From contig WPIO01000056.1 in the NCBI GenBank assembly GCA_009760855.2, positions 1,828,501 through 1,892,500 on the forward strand: a stretch of DNA of 64,000 nucleotides, given 5' to 3'. The translations under genes and the position numbers were made by a program. The notes under the pieces were generated by a model. That model had not been told where the DNA came from and searched no databases. It saw nothing but the letters and a program-made list of their open reading frames with translations. The stretch is from Cristatella mucedo. Taxonomy: Eukaryota > Bryozoa > Phylactolaemata > Cristatellidae. The stretch's first letter is position 1; the number at the start of each line of letters is the position of its first letter. Below are positions 33,218-45,200 of the stretch, in pieces.

Positions 33218-34154
33218 GTGTGCGTCTGCAGAGACCGGGCAAGCGAGAATGCCGGTCGGCAAAGGCCAAGCGTGAGGTGCCGGAAAGGACCGAAGCACAG
33301 GCGGAGGCTGCGATCGACGTCTGTAGAACAACTGAAATCTGAAATCGTTTTCGGCGATGGCAGGCAACCGAGGATAGGATACCGACTGCGAAAATACAGA
33401 CTACTGGGACGAGCGACACGTCGAAGGAACGCCGGACAATTGGTGGCCATAACTCGGGACGCTCGTCGGCGACCGTCGCTATCTACGCTTTCTGCATTCA
33501 CGATCAAGAAATGCCACGCCAGTAACGCGCCTCGAGAGATGATCGGCGCTCGAGGAGCCCTCAAGGATTGAGGTCAAAGGTGTCGACGCTCGCCGAGAGA
33601 TTCGGCAGAACTCGCCGAGAGCTCCCTGCCTTGAGTGGGCAAGTCTAGAGACGGTTGCACACGCTCGTGGGCAGAAGATTGCAAACTGGGTCCAAGCTTT
33701 AAAAGAGTATCGCGGTACTTCCGGAGGTGGAAAACGAAGGGTGGGGCGCCGATTCGGGTGAGCTGCCGGCGACAGAACGGCGTGCGATCGATCATACGTC
33801 ACTCGACTTCCTCAGCAAGAAGTAAATGGTGCGTGGAAACATTCACTGGACGCGGCTGATTGGTTGATTAATAGCTTCGCTGCTCCGGTCGCTGAGCTCA
33901 GCTCTCGCCACCTCTATCCTCGCCAGAGCTTAGCGAGCCGCTGAGCTCTGGGGCGACTAGCAGCCTACGAAAAGCCAAGGGCTAGGCCCCCCATTCGAAT
34001 CCAGCGACTCTGGCCCTACTTTAGACAGTGGCCTCAGGCGCCTTTCTGGGTCGCATTCACTCGGTAAGTCACCAAACGTCAGCACGGTCGGTCGAGACAG
34101 CCCCAGTATACCAACCGCACTGAAATCTTGCCATCTGGCCTAGGCGGTAAGGCA
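33218..34154. other. No recognised gene
   Basis: Moderately GC-rich with overlapping open frames but no recognisable domain. I looked for downstream POLR1C exons (PTMAIEKV or HRLGL-type motifs) and saw none. Confidence 0.45.
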
Positions 34155-34702
34155 CTTACTGTCGGTGCAAAACTCTGCAGCCAGGCTTGTTTGTCGTGAG
34201 CGCTGCAGTTGCCATAGTACACATATTCTCGCCGACCTGCACTGGCTTCCCCAATCAAGGAACCCATCGACTTCAAGGTTTTGGTGTTCATTTTTAGGTT
34301 GCTTCATTCTCTAGAATATAGCCTACCAATAATAGCCTACCAATGAGAACTACTCTGCACTTCGGCCGAGCATCGTAGTATCGCCAGTTCTTCTGAATCA
34401 AAAAAGCCGTTTAGCTGTGCCTCGAACCAACCTCAAATTATTTGGAGAGCACGCTTGAAATTCGTATGCACCCAGAGCATGGAGCCCTTTTCCGACAGAC
34501 GTCAAGACATCCCATGACTTGATGAATTTTAAACAGAGTCTAAAAGCGTACTTTCCTCGCAGCGTTTGCTGGGTCCTTGCGAGTTTGTCCTTTGGGTGCT
34601 TATGAGTGCCGACACTGAGCATGACGTCGCTGACCATATTGACACGCTCCCTAACAGCATATGTGAAATGCCTTGAGAGATTTTGTTCCCAGGCGGCGCT
34701 AT

Positions 34703-34706
<4 letters not shown>
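34155..34706 (+). mobile_element. L2-type LINE 3' fragment
   Basis: Decayed copy: GTGCAAAACTCTGCAGCCAG, GCCGACCTGCACTGGCTTCC, FGEHA-like region, then the 3' UTR GCTGGGTCCTTGCGAG and tail GTGAAATGCCTTGAGAG and GGCGGCGCTATACAAAT. Confidence 0.82.
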
Positions 34707-34797
<91 letters not shown>

Positions 34798-34799
34798 TA
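34707..34799. repeat. (TA)n microsatellite at an L2 end
   Basis: About 93 bp of TA dinucleotides with one TGTA interruption, starting directly at the TACAAAT end of the L2 tail. Confidence 0.95.
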
Positions 34800-35292
34800 C
34801 TAGTATCGCTATTATTAGCCTGTACCGCCCCCCACTGGCATTGACCTCTCGTGGGATCGATCGTCCCGACGCTACGATGCCATCAGCACACCACAAGCGG
34901 CTGCGGCGGACCTGCCTTCAGTGGACCCCAGCCAATACACAACAGCGTTTTACGTTCGAAACGTTCGAAAATTGCTGCAGCTCCTCGCATATCCCCGGAT
35001 ACGTAACTCCGGGTACGTTTATATAGTGCTATGCATCGAACATCAAACAGAAAGTGCGTCCCTATGTGTTGCACAAACTTCATTCGTATACTCACTCGAT
35101 ACTCCCGGTCCCGATCCTTCCTGTATGAATCGAGTATGTTCTTACTCGCCCCGCTTATCGCTGATAGCAGAGAGACTTACGTACGTCTGTCTGCATGACG
35201 AACCGAAAGTGCTACGAAGGCTGTTACGGCTTCGGAACGAAAGTCCTTCCCACAAGCACAGGTCGCAGGCAGACGCTCGCAGAAGCTTTAGA
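34800..35292. other. No recognised gene
   Basis: Ordinary composition between a (TA)n tract and a SINE; nothing recognised. Confidence 0.4.
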
Positions 35293-35480
35293 GAGCCGTG
35301 ATGGCACACTAGGTAAGACGGTTGCTTTTACGACCTTGGTCCCGAGGTTGTGGGTTCAATTCCTTCGGTGGGCGATTCCTTATCGCCACTGCAAGCGGTG
35401 GTGATAGCCGTAAAGGTTCTTCTGTCTCTATACAAAAAGAGGCTGTTTAATCAGCTAGGATTTATTTATTTATTTATTAT
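35293..35480 (+). mobile_element. SINE family B, well preserved
   Basis: AGCCGTGATGGCACACTAGG (A-box region), GGTTGTGGGTTCAATTCC (B-box region), GCGGTGGTGATAGCCGTAAA, CTATACAAAAAGAGGCTG, AATCAGCTAGGATTTATTTA then (TTTA)n. One of the two most complete copies and a good reference for the family. Confidence 0.9.
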
Positions 35481-35804
35481 CCTGGCTAGGGAGCTAGCGC
35501 CCCGAAGCGAAGTCTCCGAAGTCGTACAAGCCTCGCAGATACACCCTTGTACGGTGCCGATAGCAGAGCATGACAGCAGCCGAGAACGTCCTTACCTTTA
35601 CAGCAAGCCCCTTGTCCCTTTAACATGCGGCTGTATAATCCACGGCCGAAGTGTAGCATTTTACCGGTATGAGGTATCGAGTAAAACAGACAAATCGTCA
35701 CTTAAAATGAACCTCTTTTTCATATTCTAAGCCAATGGTAAGTACACACACATATTTGTTTCCTGGTGACTATTATTCAGGAACAGCCAGAAATATCCTT
35801 GCAA
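35481..35804. other. No recognised gene
   Basis: Short unassigned spacer. Confidence 0.4.
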
Positions 35805-36722
35805 GTCAGATATTGGAAAGGCTGACGCTCAAAATTGGCTCTGCCAGCATATCTCCTGTGGAATCAGCTCGAAATCTAGTTGTCATTCCAAAAGCGACCT
35901 CTCGTTAGACGACCATATCAGCTCCACAGTCAAATCTGGCTATTTTCAGCTTCATGACATTGCTAAAATTCTGGCTTGTTTAGATAAGGATACCGCGTCC
36001 AAGTTGGTCCATGCATTCGTGACATCCCGTCTCGACTTCTGCAGCTCACTGCTTACTGGCCTACCAGCATGTGCGATCAGGCGATTGCAGCTGGTGCAAA
36101 ACTCAGCAGCTAGGCTTGTCTGTCGTGAGCATCGCTGCTGCCACATCACACCACTTCTCGCCGACCTGCACTGGCTACCAGTCAAGCAACGGATTGACTT
36201 CAAGGTTTTGTCGCTCACTTTTAAGGTCCCTTCATTCTTTGGCTCCAGCCTACCTCTCAGATATACTCCCCCATCAGGTCAAGCATCGTACCACCCGCTT
36301 TTTGGAATCCAACAGTCTAGAAATACCTCGTACAAACCTTAAATCCTTTGGAGACCGTGCATTTAGTTCGTATGATCCCGAAGCCAGGAACTCCCTCCCG
36401 ACCTGCGTCAGAACATCCCCTAACCTGACCCCATTTAAAAAGAACTTAAAAACACCTATTTAGGACGGCATTTAGTGGGTCCCTGTGATTCGTCCTTGAT
36501 GTGCTTATGCGTGCTGACACTGCATGCTGCCACTAACCACATTTGCATGCTGACCCTGTGCATGTCACCCCTAACCATGTTACTCAGTTTGTTTGTTTAT
36601 CAAGCATGATATTACTCACCATTCAATTGCATTTCCCTTTGCAGCAAATGTAAAGCGCCTAGAGAGAGATTGAGTTTTCTGAGGGTGCTTTATCAAGTGC
36701 ATTATATTATTATTATTATTAT
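35805..36722 (+). mobile_element. L2-type LINE, well-preserved 3' part
   Basis: Reads LTLKIGSASISPVESAR-like start, KLVHAFVTSRLDFCSSLL, CAIRRLQLVQNSAARLVC, HITPLLADLHWLPVKQRI, SLAPAYLSDILP, SFGDRAFSSYDPEARNS, then the 3' UTR and tail GTAAAGCGCCTAGAGAGAGA, TTGAGTTTTCTGAGGGTGC and (ATT)n. Only a few frameshifts, so it is the best reference for the family's C-terminal region and tail here. Confidence 0.92.
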
Positions 36723-37439
36723 ATTAAGTCTCGACAGCGAGCGAATCGATCGTGTATTCTGAAAGTTCGGAACGAAAAGGTCAAAGGCCGGGAGCGAAAT
36801 TGGTGAGCCTCTACCGCCTCTCCAATAACCAAAGGATATCGGGAGGGCAGATAGCTTGGACGTCGCTCGACGGTCGTTTGAATGATCCACACGAACCGGC
36901 TTAAGACAAGTTTCGGGAATTGCTTCAAGCCTCCCTGTAGCGCTAGACACGGGAGATGCCAAGCCCGACTCGTTTCAATTCCATTGCCACCCTCGACGTC
37001 TGTTGAAAGAGCTCGGCTCGCTAAAGATCCCCGAAAATCAAAGGACCCTTTGATTTGAGCTCCGATGACAAGGTCCAAGTCGCAGCTCAAGCCTTCTCAT
37101 CAAGAGGCCAACAAACAAACTGCCTTCCGAGTGAGTGGAGCAGGAGCGCTCTCTCCGAATGCGAGCAGCTGCCTTCTCTGGCCAGTGACCACCCTAGATC
37201 GGCCTGGAGCGTGCCGGTCCTAGGCTTTGAGGGTTGGGATTTAACTCAAACCTAAGCTTGGGTTGGGATTTAACTCAAACCTAAGCTGCAGCTGCTGCAA
37301 AGCTCGAGGATAAGGCCGTAGTTCCTTCTCTTTTTTGCCTGCCTATCCAATCTGGCAGTGCTATAAAAACTCACCGTCCGTCCAGCCACATTTACATTTT
37401 TCGTTCAACAGATCCACCTACAGCATGTTCATGAGTACT
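36723..37439. other. No recognised gene; 27-28 bp direct duplication
   Basis: At about 37227-37287 a GGGTTGGGATTTAACTC unit with its CAAACCTAAGC continuation occurs twice head to tail. Otherwise unassigned. Confidence 0.5.
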
Positions 37440-37535
37440 CAAGCAGATAATAATAATAGTAACAATAATAATACATTTGATAAAGCGCTCTCAGAGAACT
37501 CAAATCTCTTTCTAGGCACTCTACAATTGCTGATT
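37440..37535 (-). mobile_element. L2 3' tail, inverted
   Basis: (AAT)n-like run, TTGATAAAGCGCTCTCAGAG, AACTCAAATCTCTTTCTAGG, CACTCTACAATTGCTG. Confidence 0.85.
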
Positions 37536-39169
37536 TAAGGCATTCTACACCGTATCATATACGTCCTCATAGATATTGTGCAGTCGAGCGATGAGGTCAA
37601 CAGGGTACTTTTCGCCCATAGTTCGTACGTCTTGCTCATAACCAACCTGTTGAACCGAAGCAGTTGATGCAAGACTCCCCGTGATCTGTTTGGACCGGTA
37701 GCAGCTGCCAACCACGGCTAAACTCAGTCGTTACTTACATGCAAATTTCGCATGCATAAGCACACTCGGGCATTACTCCCGGATTTGGCGTGGGCATAAG
37801 ACAAAGTGATGCAGCTTCAAATGAACCGTGTGGCTAAGGTACAACGAAACGACACACTGTGCTTGGGCGTTGACTACCACCCTGCTTGCCACTGACAAAA
37901 ATGAAAAAATCGATAGCCATCGATTAATAACGCGGTAAACACGGGTCTGACCACGCGAAATCTGCCAGCAGAGGCTCTGCATACACGACAGCAGGGTCCT
38001 CAACATTTCACATGGTGGCGGTTGCCTGGTATTTCATGCACACACTGCAACTGGGGTCGTTGGGCTGCTTGCAAAAATAGCAGCAACCTGAATCGACCAG
38101 CAGCCACCTGAGTCAACCAGCAGCTACCAGAATCGACCAGCCATAAAAAAGAAACAGCGCATTTAACGTTATATATTTCCGTATCACAGAGTTACATCTC
38201 TCTTCGTCCGCCTACCTGAATCGTCATCAGCATTCTGCACAGACAGCAGCTGAGGCAGCATAGCTCAAAAGCTTCGACGTCCACCAGATACATGACTGGC
38301 TCGAGAGAGCAGCAGCAGCAGCAGAAACCTGCCTGCTTGCCGACTAAATCGTCCACGGCCTTTTCATCCGCCAGCCACAAAGATGCCTACGTGGCAGCAC
38401 CAGCCGTTACGCTGCTGCTGCCGCCAGGGCGAGGCCTTCCCTTCCCCTAAGCAGACCACAGTGGGGCGAAAGAAGTTGCACAAAATACACCACAGACAGC
38501 ATAGTGATAAAATTTTCGAGCAGCAGGCACGAGCGAGGGGGGGGGAGTGGGAGGGGGATGGGGCTCTGCTGCTGCACATCGGCTGCAGCTACTCGTTGGG
38601 CCGCATTCGGCTGCTGCGAGAGCTGCCTCTTGCGCCAGCCAGCCGAACCTGCGGCAGCCACGGCGGCGTGAGAGAGCGAACCAACATCCAGACTTGAGCG
38701 CTGCTCGAGCTCATTGCGCAAGCTCGCAAAGATTGCCTGACCTCTGATGCTGAGAGCGCGACCGTATGCTGCGGGCGTACGGCACTGGCTCACCGCGCGC
38801 ATGCCAAGTGCCGCCGCCGCCGGAGCCATCGGCGGGTGCGCGCCACTCCGACTGGCGCTTTGCGCAGGGGAGCTCAGCATCATAAATCATTAGCGGCAGC
38901 CGGTGGCTTTTCAGCGAAAGATGCACGTGCAAAAGTGAGTGAGAGAAAGAGAAAGAGAGAGACCGAGAGAGCGAGCAGTTTTTCATTGGTCGTGAGGTTG
39001 CCGGTGGGCAAGGCCGAGCTCGGCCGAGTTGGGCTGCAGCTGCTCTGTTCGCGGAAGTTGCAGCGGAAGTTCCTTTCCAAGAAGAGTCGGCGGCTGCAGC
39101 CGGCCAGCATCGATGCAGCGCCAGGAGGAGGAGGACGACGACGAAGGACGACGAGTAAACGGAGACGAG
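37536..39169. other. Region 3' of the YPEL stop; likely 3' UTR
   Basis: Lies directly downstream of the YPEL stop on its strand, so part is probably 3' UTR. I found no AATAAA on the minus strand close by, so the transcript end is not set. It holds three tandem units of a 20-23 bp CAGCAGCCACCTGAGTCAAC-type repeat (about 38078-38140) and CAG/CTG-rich patches at 38300-38440. Confidence 0.45.
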
Positions 39170-39259
39170 CTAGTTCCAGCCGTTGTTCTTGATCATGTGA
39201 GCCAACTCGATTATGTACTTGCCCTCTTTGTATTTTTGGCTCGACTCGAACGCGTGCTC
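39170..39259 (-). CDS. YPEL: YPEL coding exon 4
   Basis: 29 codons ([15 protein letters not shown] to NNGWN) and a TAG stop at 39170-39172. The acceptor is CAACAG. Confidence 0.96.
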   Translation of the reverse strand, partial: EHAFESSQKYKEGKYIIELAHMIKNNGWN

Positions 39260-42200
39260 CTGTTGATAACCGCCGACAAAAAACGCCACTATGCTGCTGC
39301 CGCCATCATTAGCAGGGAAGCACAGCTGCTGCTGCTGCTGCCGCCGTTGGCAAAGAGGGGGGGGCCAAGCTGCCATTGTCGACGGGGGTATCCCTGTTGC
39401 AGCAGCCAGCTTCGGCTACTGGTGGTGCGAGAGGGGGAGATGTAAGCTCCTGGACTCTGCTGGCTTCGCAGCAGTCCACGATTGGCGGACATCGTCGATC
39501 CAGCCGCCGGCCGCTGGGCTCGATTCAACATCTCGGGGCTTTCGGACGTTGGCTACCCGAGCAGCAGCAGCAGCCAGTCGAGAAGAAGCAATGCGTCGCC
39601 GACGGTCGAAAGGAGGAACACGAGAAAGAAGGTGCCGCCATGAGCACCACTCTTGAGCGCCGATTTAAGGAAAGCGTCGGACAGTCGGATAAGGGCACAG
39701 CCCGCAGGGAACAACATAAAAAAGAAAGGCCGATAGGCAGGGTGGGCTCCCCCCCATCACTGCCGGGGCCGAGTCACGGGGTCACGACCGATGCCCGTCG
39801 TCCGTCTTTGTCTACACGACGCGAATCATTCTATGCACGGACAGACCTGTAGTTGAAAGTGCGATATGTCACGGGTTTGAATACATTAGGAGTTGTTCTC
39901 TGTGAGGCTTCTCTGAAGGGGAAGCCAAAAGAAGCCGTCGGTTTAGGCAAGGCCCGTCGGTCGAAGCAAGCCCCGTCGGTCGAAGCAAGCCCCGTCGGTC
40001 GAAGCAAGCCCCGTCGGTCGAAGCAAGCCCCGTCGGTCGAAGCAAGCCCCGTCGGTCGAAGCAAGCCCCGTCGGTCAAAGCAAGCCCCGTCGGTCAAAGC
40101 AAGCCCCGTCGGTCAAAGCAAGCCCCGTCGGTCAAAGCAAGCCCCGTCGGTCAAAGCAAGCCCCGTCGGTTAAAGCAAGCCCCGTCGGTTAAAGCAAGCC
40201 CCGTTGGTTCCCCCATCGGTTTAAGCAAGCCTGTTCCCCCATCGGTTTAAGCAAGTCCCATCGGTTTAAGCAAGCCCCATCGGTTTAAGCAAGCCCCATC
40301 GGTTTAAGCAAGCCCCATCGGTTTAAGCAAGCCCCATCGGTTTAAGCAAGCCCCATCGGTTTAAGCAAGCCCCATCGGTTTAAGCAAGCCCCACGATTCC
40401 CCGATAGGTTTAAGCAAGCCCCAGTGGTTAAGGCGCTTGCCCTGACCAAGGTCTGTCTGGCCGAGGTCGTGGACTCGAGCCCAGTGGCACGTGTGAAGTG
40501 CCTGAATAGAGATTAGTTTCTCTTAGCCCGTCATACAAATGAATTATATTTGTTTACATTTATGCTACACCACGGCTACCGTCGCTCATCGGCCAGATGG
40601 TTTGTTTAGTCAAGGCAACAGCTCAAGGGTTGTAACAGCCCCGTTGAGCATGTGACAGACAGGTAAATTCTCGGTCAGCAGTTCTCTTGTCCTTGCCAGG
40701 GCACGGTTTAGCCAGGAATCCTAGATGACCTCTTGGGGGCTGCTATTTTATTTAGGCTTGCCACGGTCAATCGGGAAGTGGGCTGGGAAGGGAAGCCATC
40801 GGCACACTTCCCCCCCCCCCCCCCGATCGACATCAAGGGGTGTGCCAGGCAAAATGGCTGCTGTCTTAAAAACCTCGGCTGCCTCTGAGAAAGGTCTGGC
40901 CCCCCTTCCCTTTAGCTCAATCGTGGCTGTACCTGTGTGGGAGGAACAGCATTCACGATATTATCAACTATCCCTCCCTCTACAAAAAATGCCACCCACC
41001 CCAAACTTTCGCTCAACAAAAACGCCCTTCACGGCGGAGCTCAAGGTGCTCACCTAGACGATAGAGGACTCAAGCTCTTCAACACATGCGAAGTGCCAGG
41101 ACAGAGATTCACTTCTCTTATGGCGATGTACAAATGAATAATTTATCAATCACTTATTATGCAGTCAGTCCTCGGCAGGAGATGGTGGTGTCGGTGGTGC
41201 TATGGAGCCGCCAAAGTCGCTTAGCAAGACATCTGACGTGGAAAGGAAGCTGTTTTGTCTCCTCGAGGTCGCAACACGACCGACTCCATGGCTGTGCCAT
41301 GCAACTTGGGTAGCTTGCGTTCTGGCCGTGCTTAGAGACCACTTGCACGAGGGGGTCTTGTGGCAAGCTTGAGATAATGCTGTAGTACGATGCAAAGCCT
41401 GACTATTAAGTATTTCGGTCAGGTAGGCCGGTGCAAGAGAGTGGAGCGACCTAACAGTCAGTGACAGAACGTCGAAGTCAACGCACTGGTTGATGGGGAG
41501 CCAGTGCAGGCCGGTGAGAAGTATTGGATGGGACAGGGCGCTATTTCGACAGAAGGTTAGCTGCAGAGGTTTGCACCAATCGCATCGAAGGAAAGACCTG
41601 CGAGACCTGTGAGTCACCGAAGCCGAGAAGGCGAAAGGCATGGACCAGCTTGGCAGTGTGGTATCCTCATCCAAGGGAGCTCGAGTGTTGGCAGTGGTAC
41701 GTCGCTGGAAGCAGGCTGCTAAATGGCTACATTGGTCGTCTAGTGAAAGGTCACTACTTTGGAACGTGACACCCAGATTGTGAACAGATGCTACTGGAGA
41801 TTTGCTTGCCAAGCCCATCCTGAAGACCGTGTTTTCCTATTTCTGAGAAACAACAGGTTTACATATAACTAGTAAGCTGGTTTTATCGTCTTCCAATTTG
41901 ATAATCTTTGCTGCCATCCAAGTACGAATGGCAGCTGCTAGTTAATGCAAGAAGAGAGTTAACTGTGAAAATAAGTGGACCAAGCACAGCTCAGCTCCCT
42001 GCAGTAATCCATAATTCCAAAGCTGAAGCCCTATGACTTTTGCCCATCGACATAATACCACTAAATCTTCTGCTGAGGTAATAGGACTTAACCGCTGCAG
42101 TTCAGCGGCAGCGATGAAAAAGCATGATGATAGGCAGTCGCTAAGGAATTGTGATCAACATTATAAAACTGCCGTTAAATCCAGGAGAACTAGGATATCA

Positions 42201-45200
42201 ATTCTTAACTAAGTATGCATGACTGAAGAGATCTTGATAAACGTAGGGGCTAGCAGATTTAACAGCCGCATTTATGCAATGCTAGAAGAGCCTTGACGGC
42301 TTCATTGCCCACTGAGTGCAGTGGGCAATGAAGGATGCCGACAAGACTTGAGCCTGCAACCCAGGTCGTGACCTACTGTGAGCCCATCGCACTCACACCA
42401 GACTGCTGACTCTGAGTCTGCAGATCGTCGGGCAGGCTGCTCGGGGCTGCCGGCTGCTCGGCGAATTGATGGCAGACGGCAGTCTGCTTTGACGGCTCAG
42501 GCTCACTTCAGCTCTTGTGCACAATCCTGGCCTTCTGACAGAGGGGGGAGGGGCTCTGGCTGTATACGGTGGTCCCTTCTGCCCTGCCTCGGAGGAAGAG
42601 GGGCAGGAGGAGGACGCCGCCGACGAGGGAGGATTCGGAAGAAGAACGAGGACGACAACGGACGAGGAGGATGACGACGAGAAGGAGGCCGACGAGGAGG
42701 TGGAGGATGGGGAGGACGACGACGACGAGAAGGCCTGCAAGGTCTGCATAGGACCCTTGGCTAGTCATCAGGTGCCGGGTCATGTGGCAAGAGTCGATAG
42801 GACCGACCACCTAATCCACAGGATCAAAGCGGCAACAATTTCTTTCCAATGTGAGGGCTGTACACGATGCCTTATTATATGACAGGAGCAAGGTTTTGCT
42901 GCAGGATTTGGGGGAGACAGCTCGCCGGCTGAGTGGCCTCCGGTGGGCACACGATGGGGGACCGACCGTGATCTCTTGCAACGAACAGAAAGTGGGAAGC
43001 ACTGCTGAGTCACGAGAGCAGTCAAGAAAGTGAGTCGAAGTGAAGAAGCAGCACAGGACGACTGGAAAGGATGTGCAAGTGCCGGCGGCAGGCACGAAGT
43101 GGTTGCCCAAGATTTGTGGAAGTGAGTTCCCCTGTCTGACCTGCAGAGCAGAAGCCTCTGTAGCTAATAGTCGTTAAGCGTAGGAATGGAACAGCTATGC
43201 ATTAGTGTCCATAGAGGACCTGGGGGCACGATGAGACGCTAAAAACTGATGCCGCTGATGCAGCTAGGCATCAAGCAGCCACGCCACAACCGCGCCGTGC
43301 CTTGTCGGTTTGATAAAGAATTTGCTCCGTTGACCAGCAAATCATCGATGAGCCTTTAGCAAAAGGAGCCACGTGACTTTAATTAATTTGGTTCAGGAAC
43401 CAAACTTGCACCAACTGCAGCCCCCCTTTTGCCTCACTCTGCGATCCGGATTGAGCCTGGGCAAGCCTTGCTAGGCCCACACGACAACCACATGGTGCTG
43501 CCCAAGGGGGCCCCGAGGGTCAGGCAAGCAGAGTCGTTCCCGGAGGCAGCCGAGGGCGCTTCGCTGCCTGCGGCGCCACAGGGGTTGGGGGCACGCATGC
43601 GGCAGTGAGTATCACTTACGTATTTCCATCCCAACGTTGTTTTGCACGATTCGCAATGAATGTCGGCCACGGCATGCAGGCCGGTAAGCAGGACACGCTC
43701 CTCGGCTTCGCCACAGCCCACGTTGATGCTGCAACAATGGACACATGCCAGTGGATGAAGCTCGGCCACTACTAAAGGGGAATAGTAGAGTGGCAGTTGT
43801 TGCATGGGATGGCACGAGCCCCACGTGACCTTGAGAGTCTCGCATTGCACAAGTGTCACCTATGACGGCCACCTTTGACATCGGAAGCTTTAAGTATCAG
43901 CAAATGGCTCGTCCTTTTTCTCGGCTCGTCTCCCTCCTCATCGTGTGGCACGGCAAAAGAAGCTGATCACATGCAAGCAGGTGCTAAGCAGCAGCAACGC
44001 CCCCAACATTCGTACCAACAGATACTCGAACGCTGCAGCTGCTGCTGCAGCTGCTGCTGCAGCTGCTGCTGCTGCTGCTGCTGCTGCAGCTGCTGCTGCA
44101 GCTGCAGCTGCTGCTGCAGCTGCTGCTGCTGCAGCTGTAGCTGCTGCAGCTGTAGCTGCTGCTGCAGCTGCTGCTGCAGCTGGAGGATGGGAAAGGCACG
44201 TGTCGTGTCGCATGCATATCAGACACCATGGTCGGTGGGTGGGGCCCGACGACCTGCCAACTTGCTGCTGGGGCTTCTTCGTGGGCAGCTCGGATAACCG
44301 GGTAGCACGGACAAGAGACCTAGCCACAGCCGATGACCCATGGCAAGGTCGGGGGGGGGGGAGGGAGGATAGTGTTTGGCACCGGTTTTGGCTCCCCATT
44401 GCTGCTCTTGTGCATCAATCACTTCCCTCTGCCCAGCTCTAGCTCTCTATCCATCGAGCTAGCTCTCTATCTCTATCGGGTGTCCTCAGCTGGTACTCTT
44501 GTTAACCAGAAGTTGGTTTATGCTCCTATTCGCCTTGCTTGCTCGGTATAGAGAACTACCCCGATCTCCTAGGGCTCACGCCAAGAAACTGCTGCGTTCG
44601 GTCGGATTCAGTTAATTAATTGCACGTCGACCGCAGACAATGAGTATTGTGTGAGTCGCTCCGATACACGCTCCGGTACACGCCTACCGGCTGCTTCATC
44701 AATGGGCCTTTCAGTACAGAGGCAGCAGCAGAAGCCTGTGCTTCTTTGTGCCCACCCAGAGCTCCCTCATTAGGCCGACCGTCGGCTGCACACGTCCGCC
44801 CACCTGATTAACATGTGGCACAAGTAGATAATCGTGTTACACACATCCCAGCACGACTATAGAAGGCTTGTCAGCCTAATAAAGGCCGCCGGGTCCTTGC
44901 TGCTACGGTCAAGGTCAAGCTGCAAATATGCCGGGGACTCACAGCATTACTACTGCATGCACTTGAAGCAACGACCAGCATTTCTCTCTCCCTCTCACTC
45001 TCGTACTCTCTCCCCTACTGCATAAGCATGCTTTTGGTGGATCTCCCCCAACTAAACTCGATCCAAAAACAGCACATGCTGCAGTGCACTGTAATCGTTC
45101 GAATGGCACAGCATGACTGCTCCGAAGTCATAAACTCCAGAAAATGACCAGTGGCTGGTGAGAGCCACATCGTCAGTCAGGGATGTAGCTGAAGAGCGGT

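Noticed and set aside
35293-35363. Possible tRNA gene
   Set aside because: A- and B-box-like motifs are present but no cloverleaf acceptor stem closes, and the unit continues into a body shared by many copies: it is a SINE head.
39948-40428. Possible CRISPR array (regular short repeats)
   Set aside because: Repeats are directly contiguous with no unique spacers, in animal DNA; it is a satellite.
42517-42882. Acidic protein frame with a CxxC-like end
   Set aside because: Asp/Glu run arises from GAG/GAC low-complexity DNA inside a YPEL intron; no supporting splice sites.
43945-44442. Poly-Ala and poly-Ser/Cys frames
   Set aside because: Direct translation of the CTG/CAG array.
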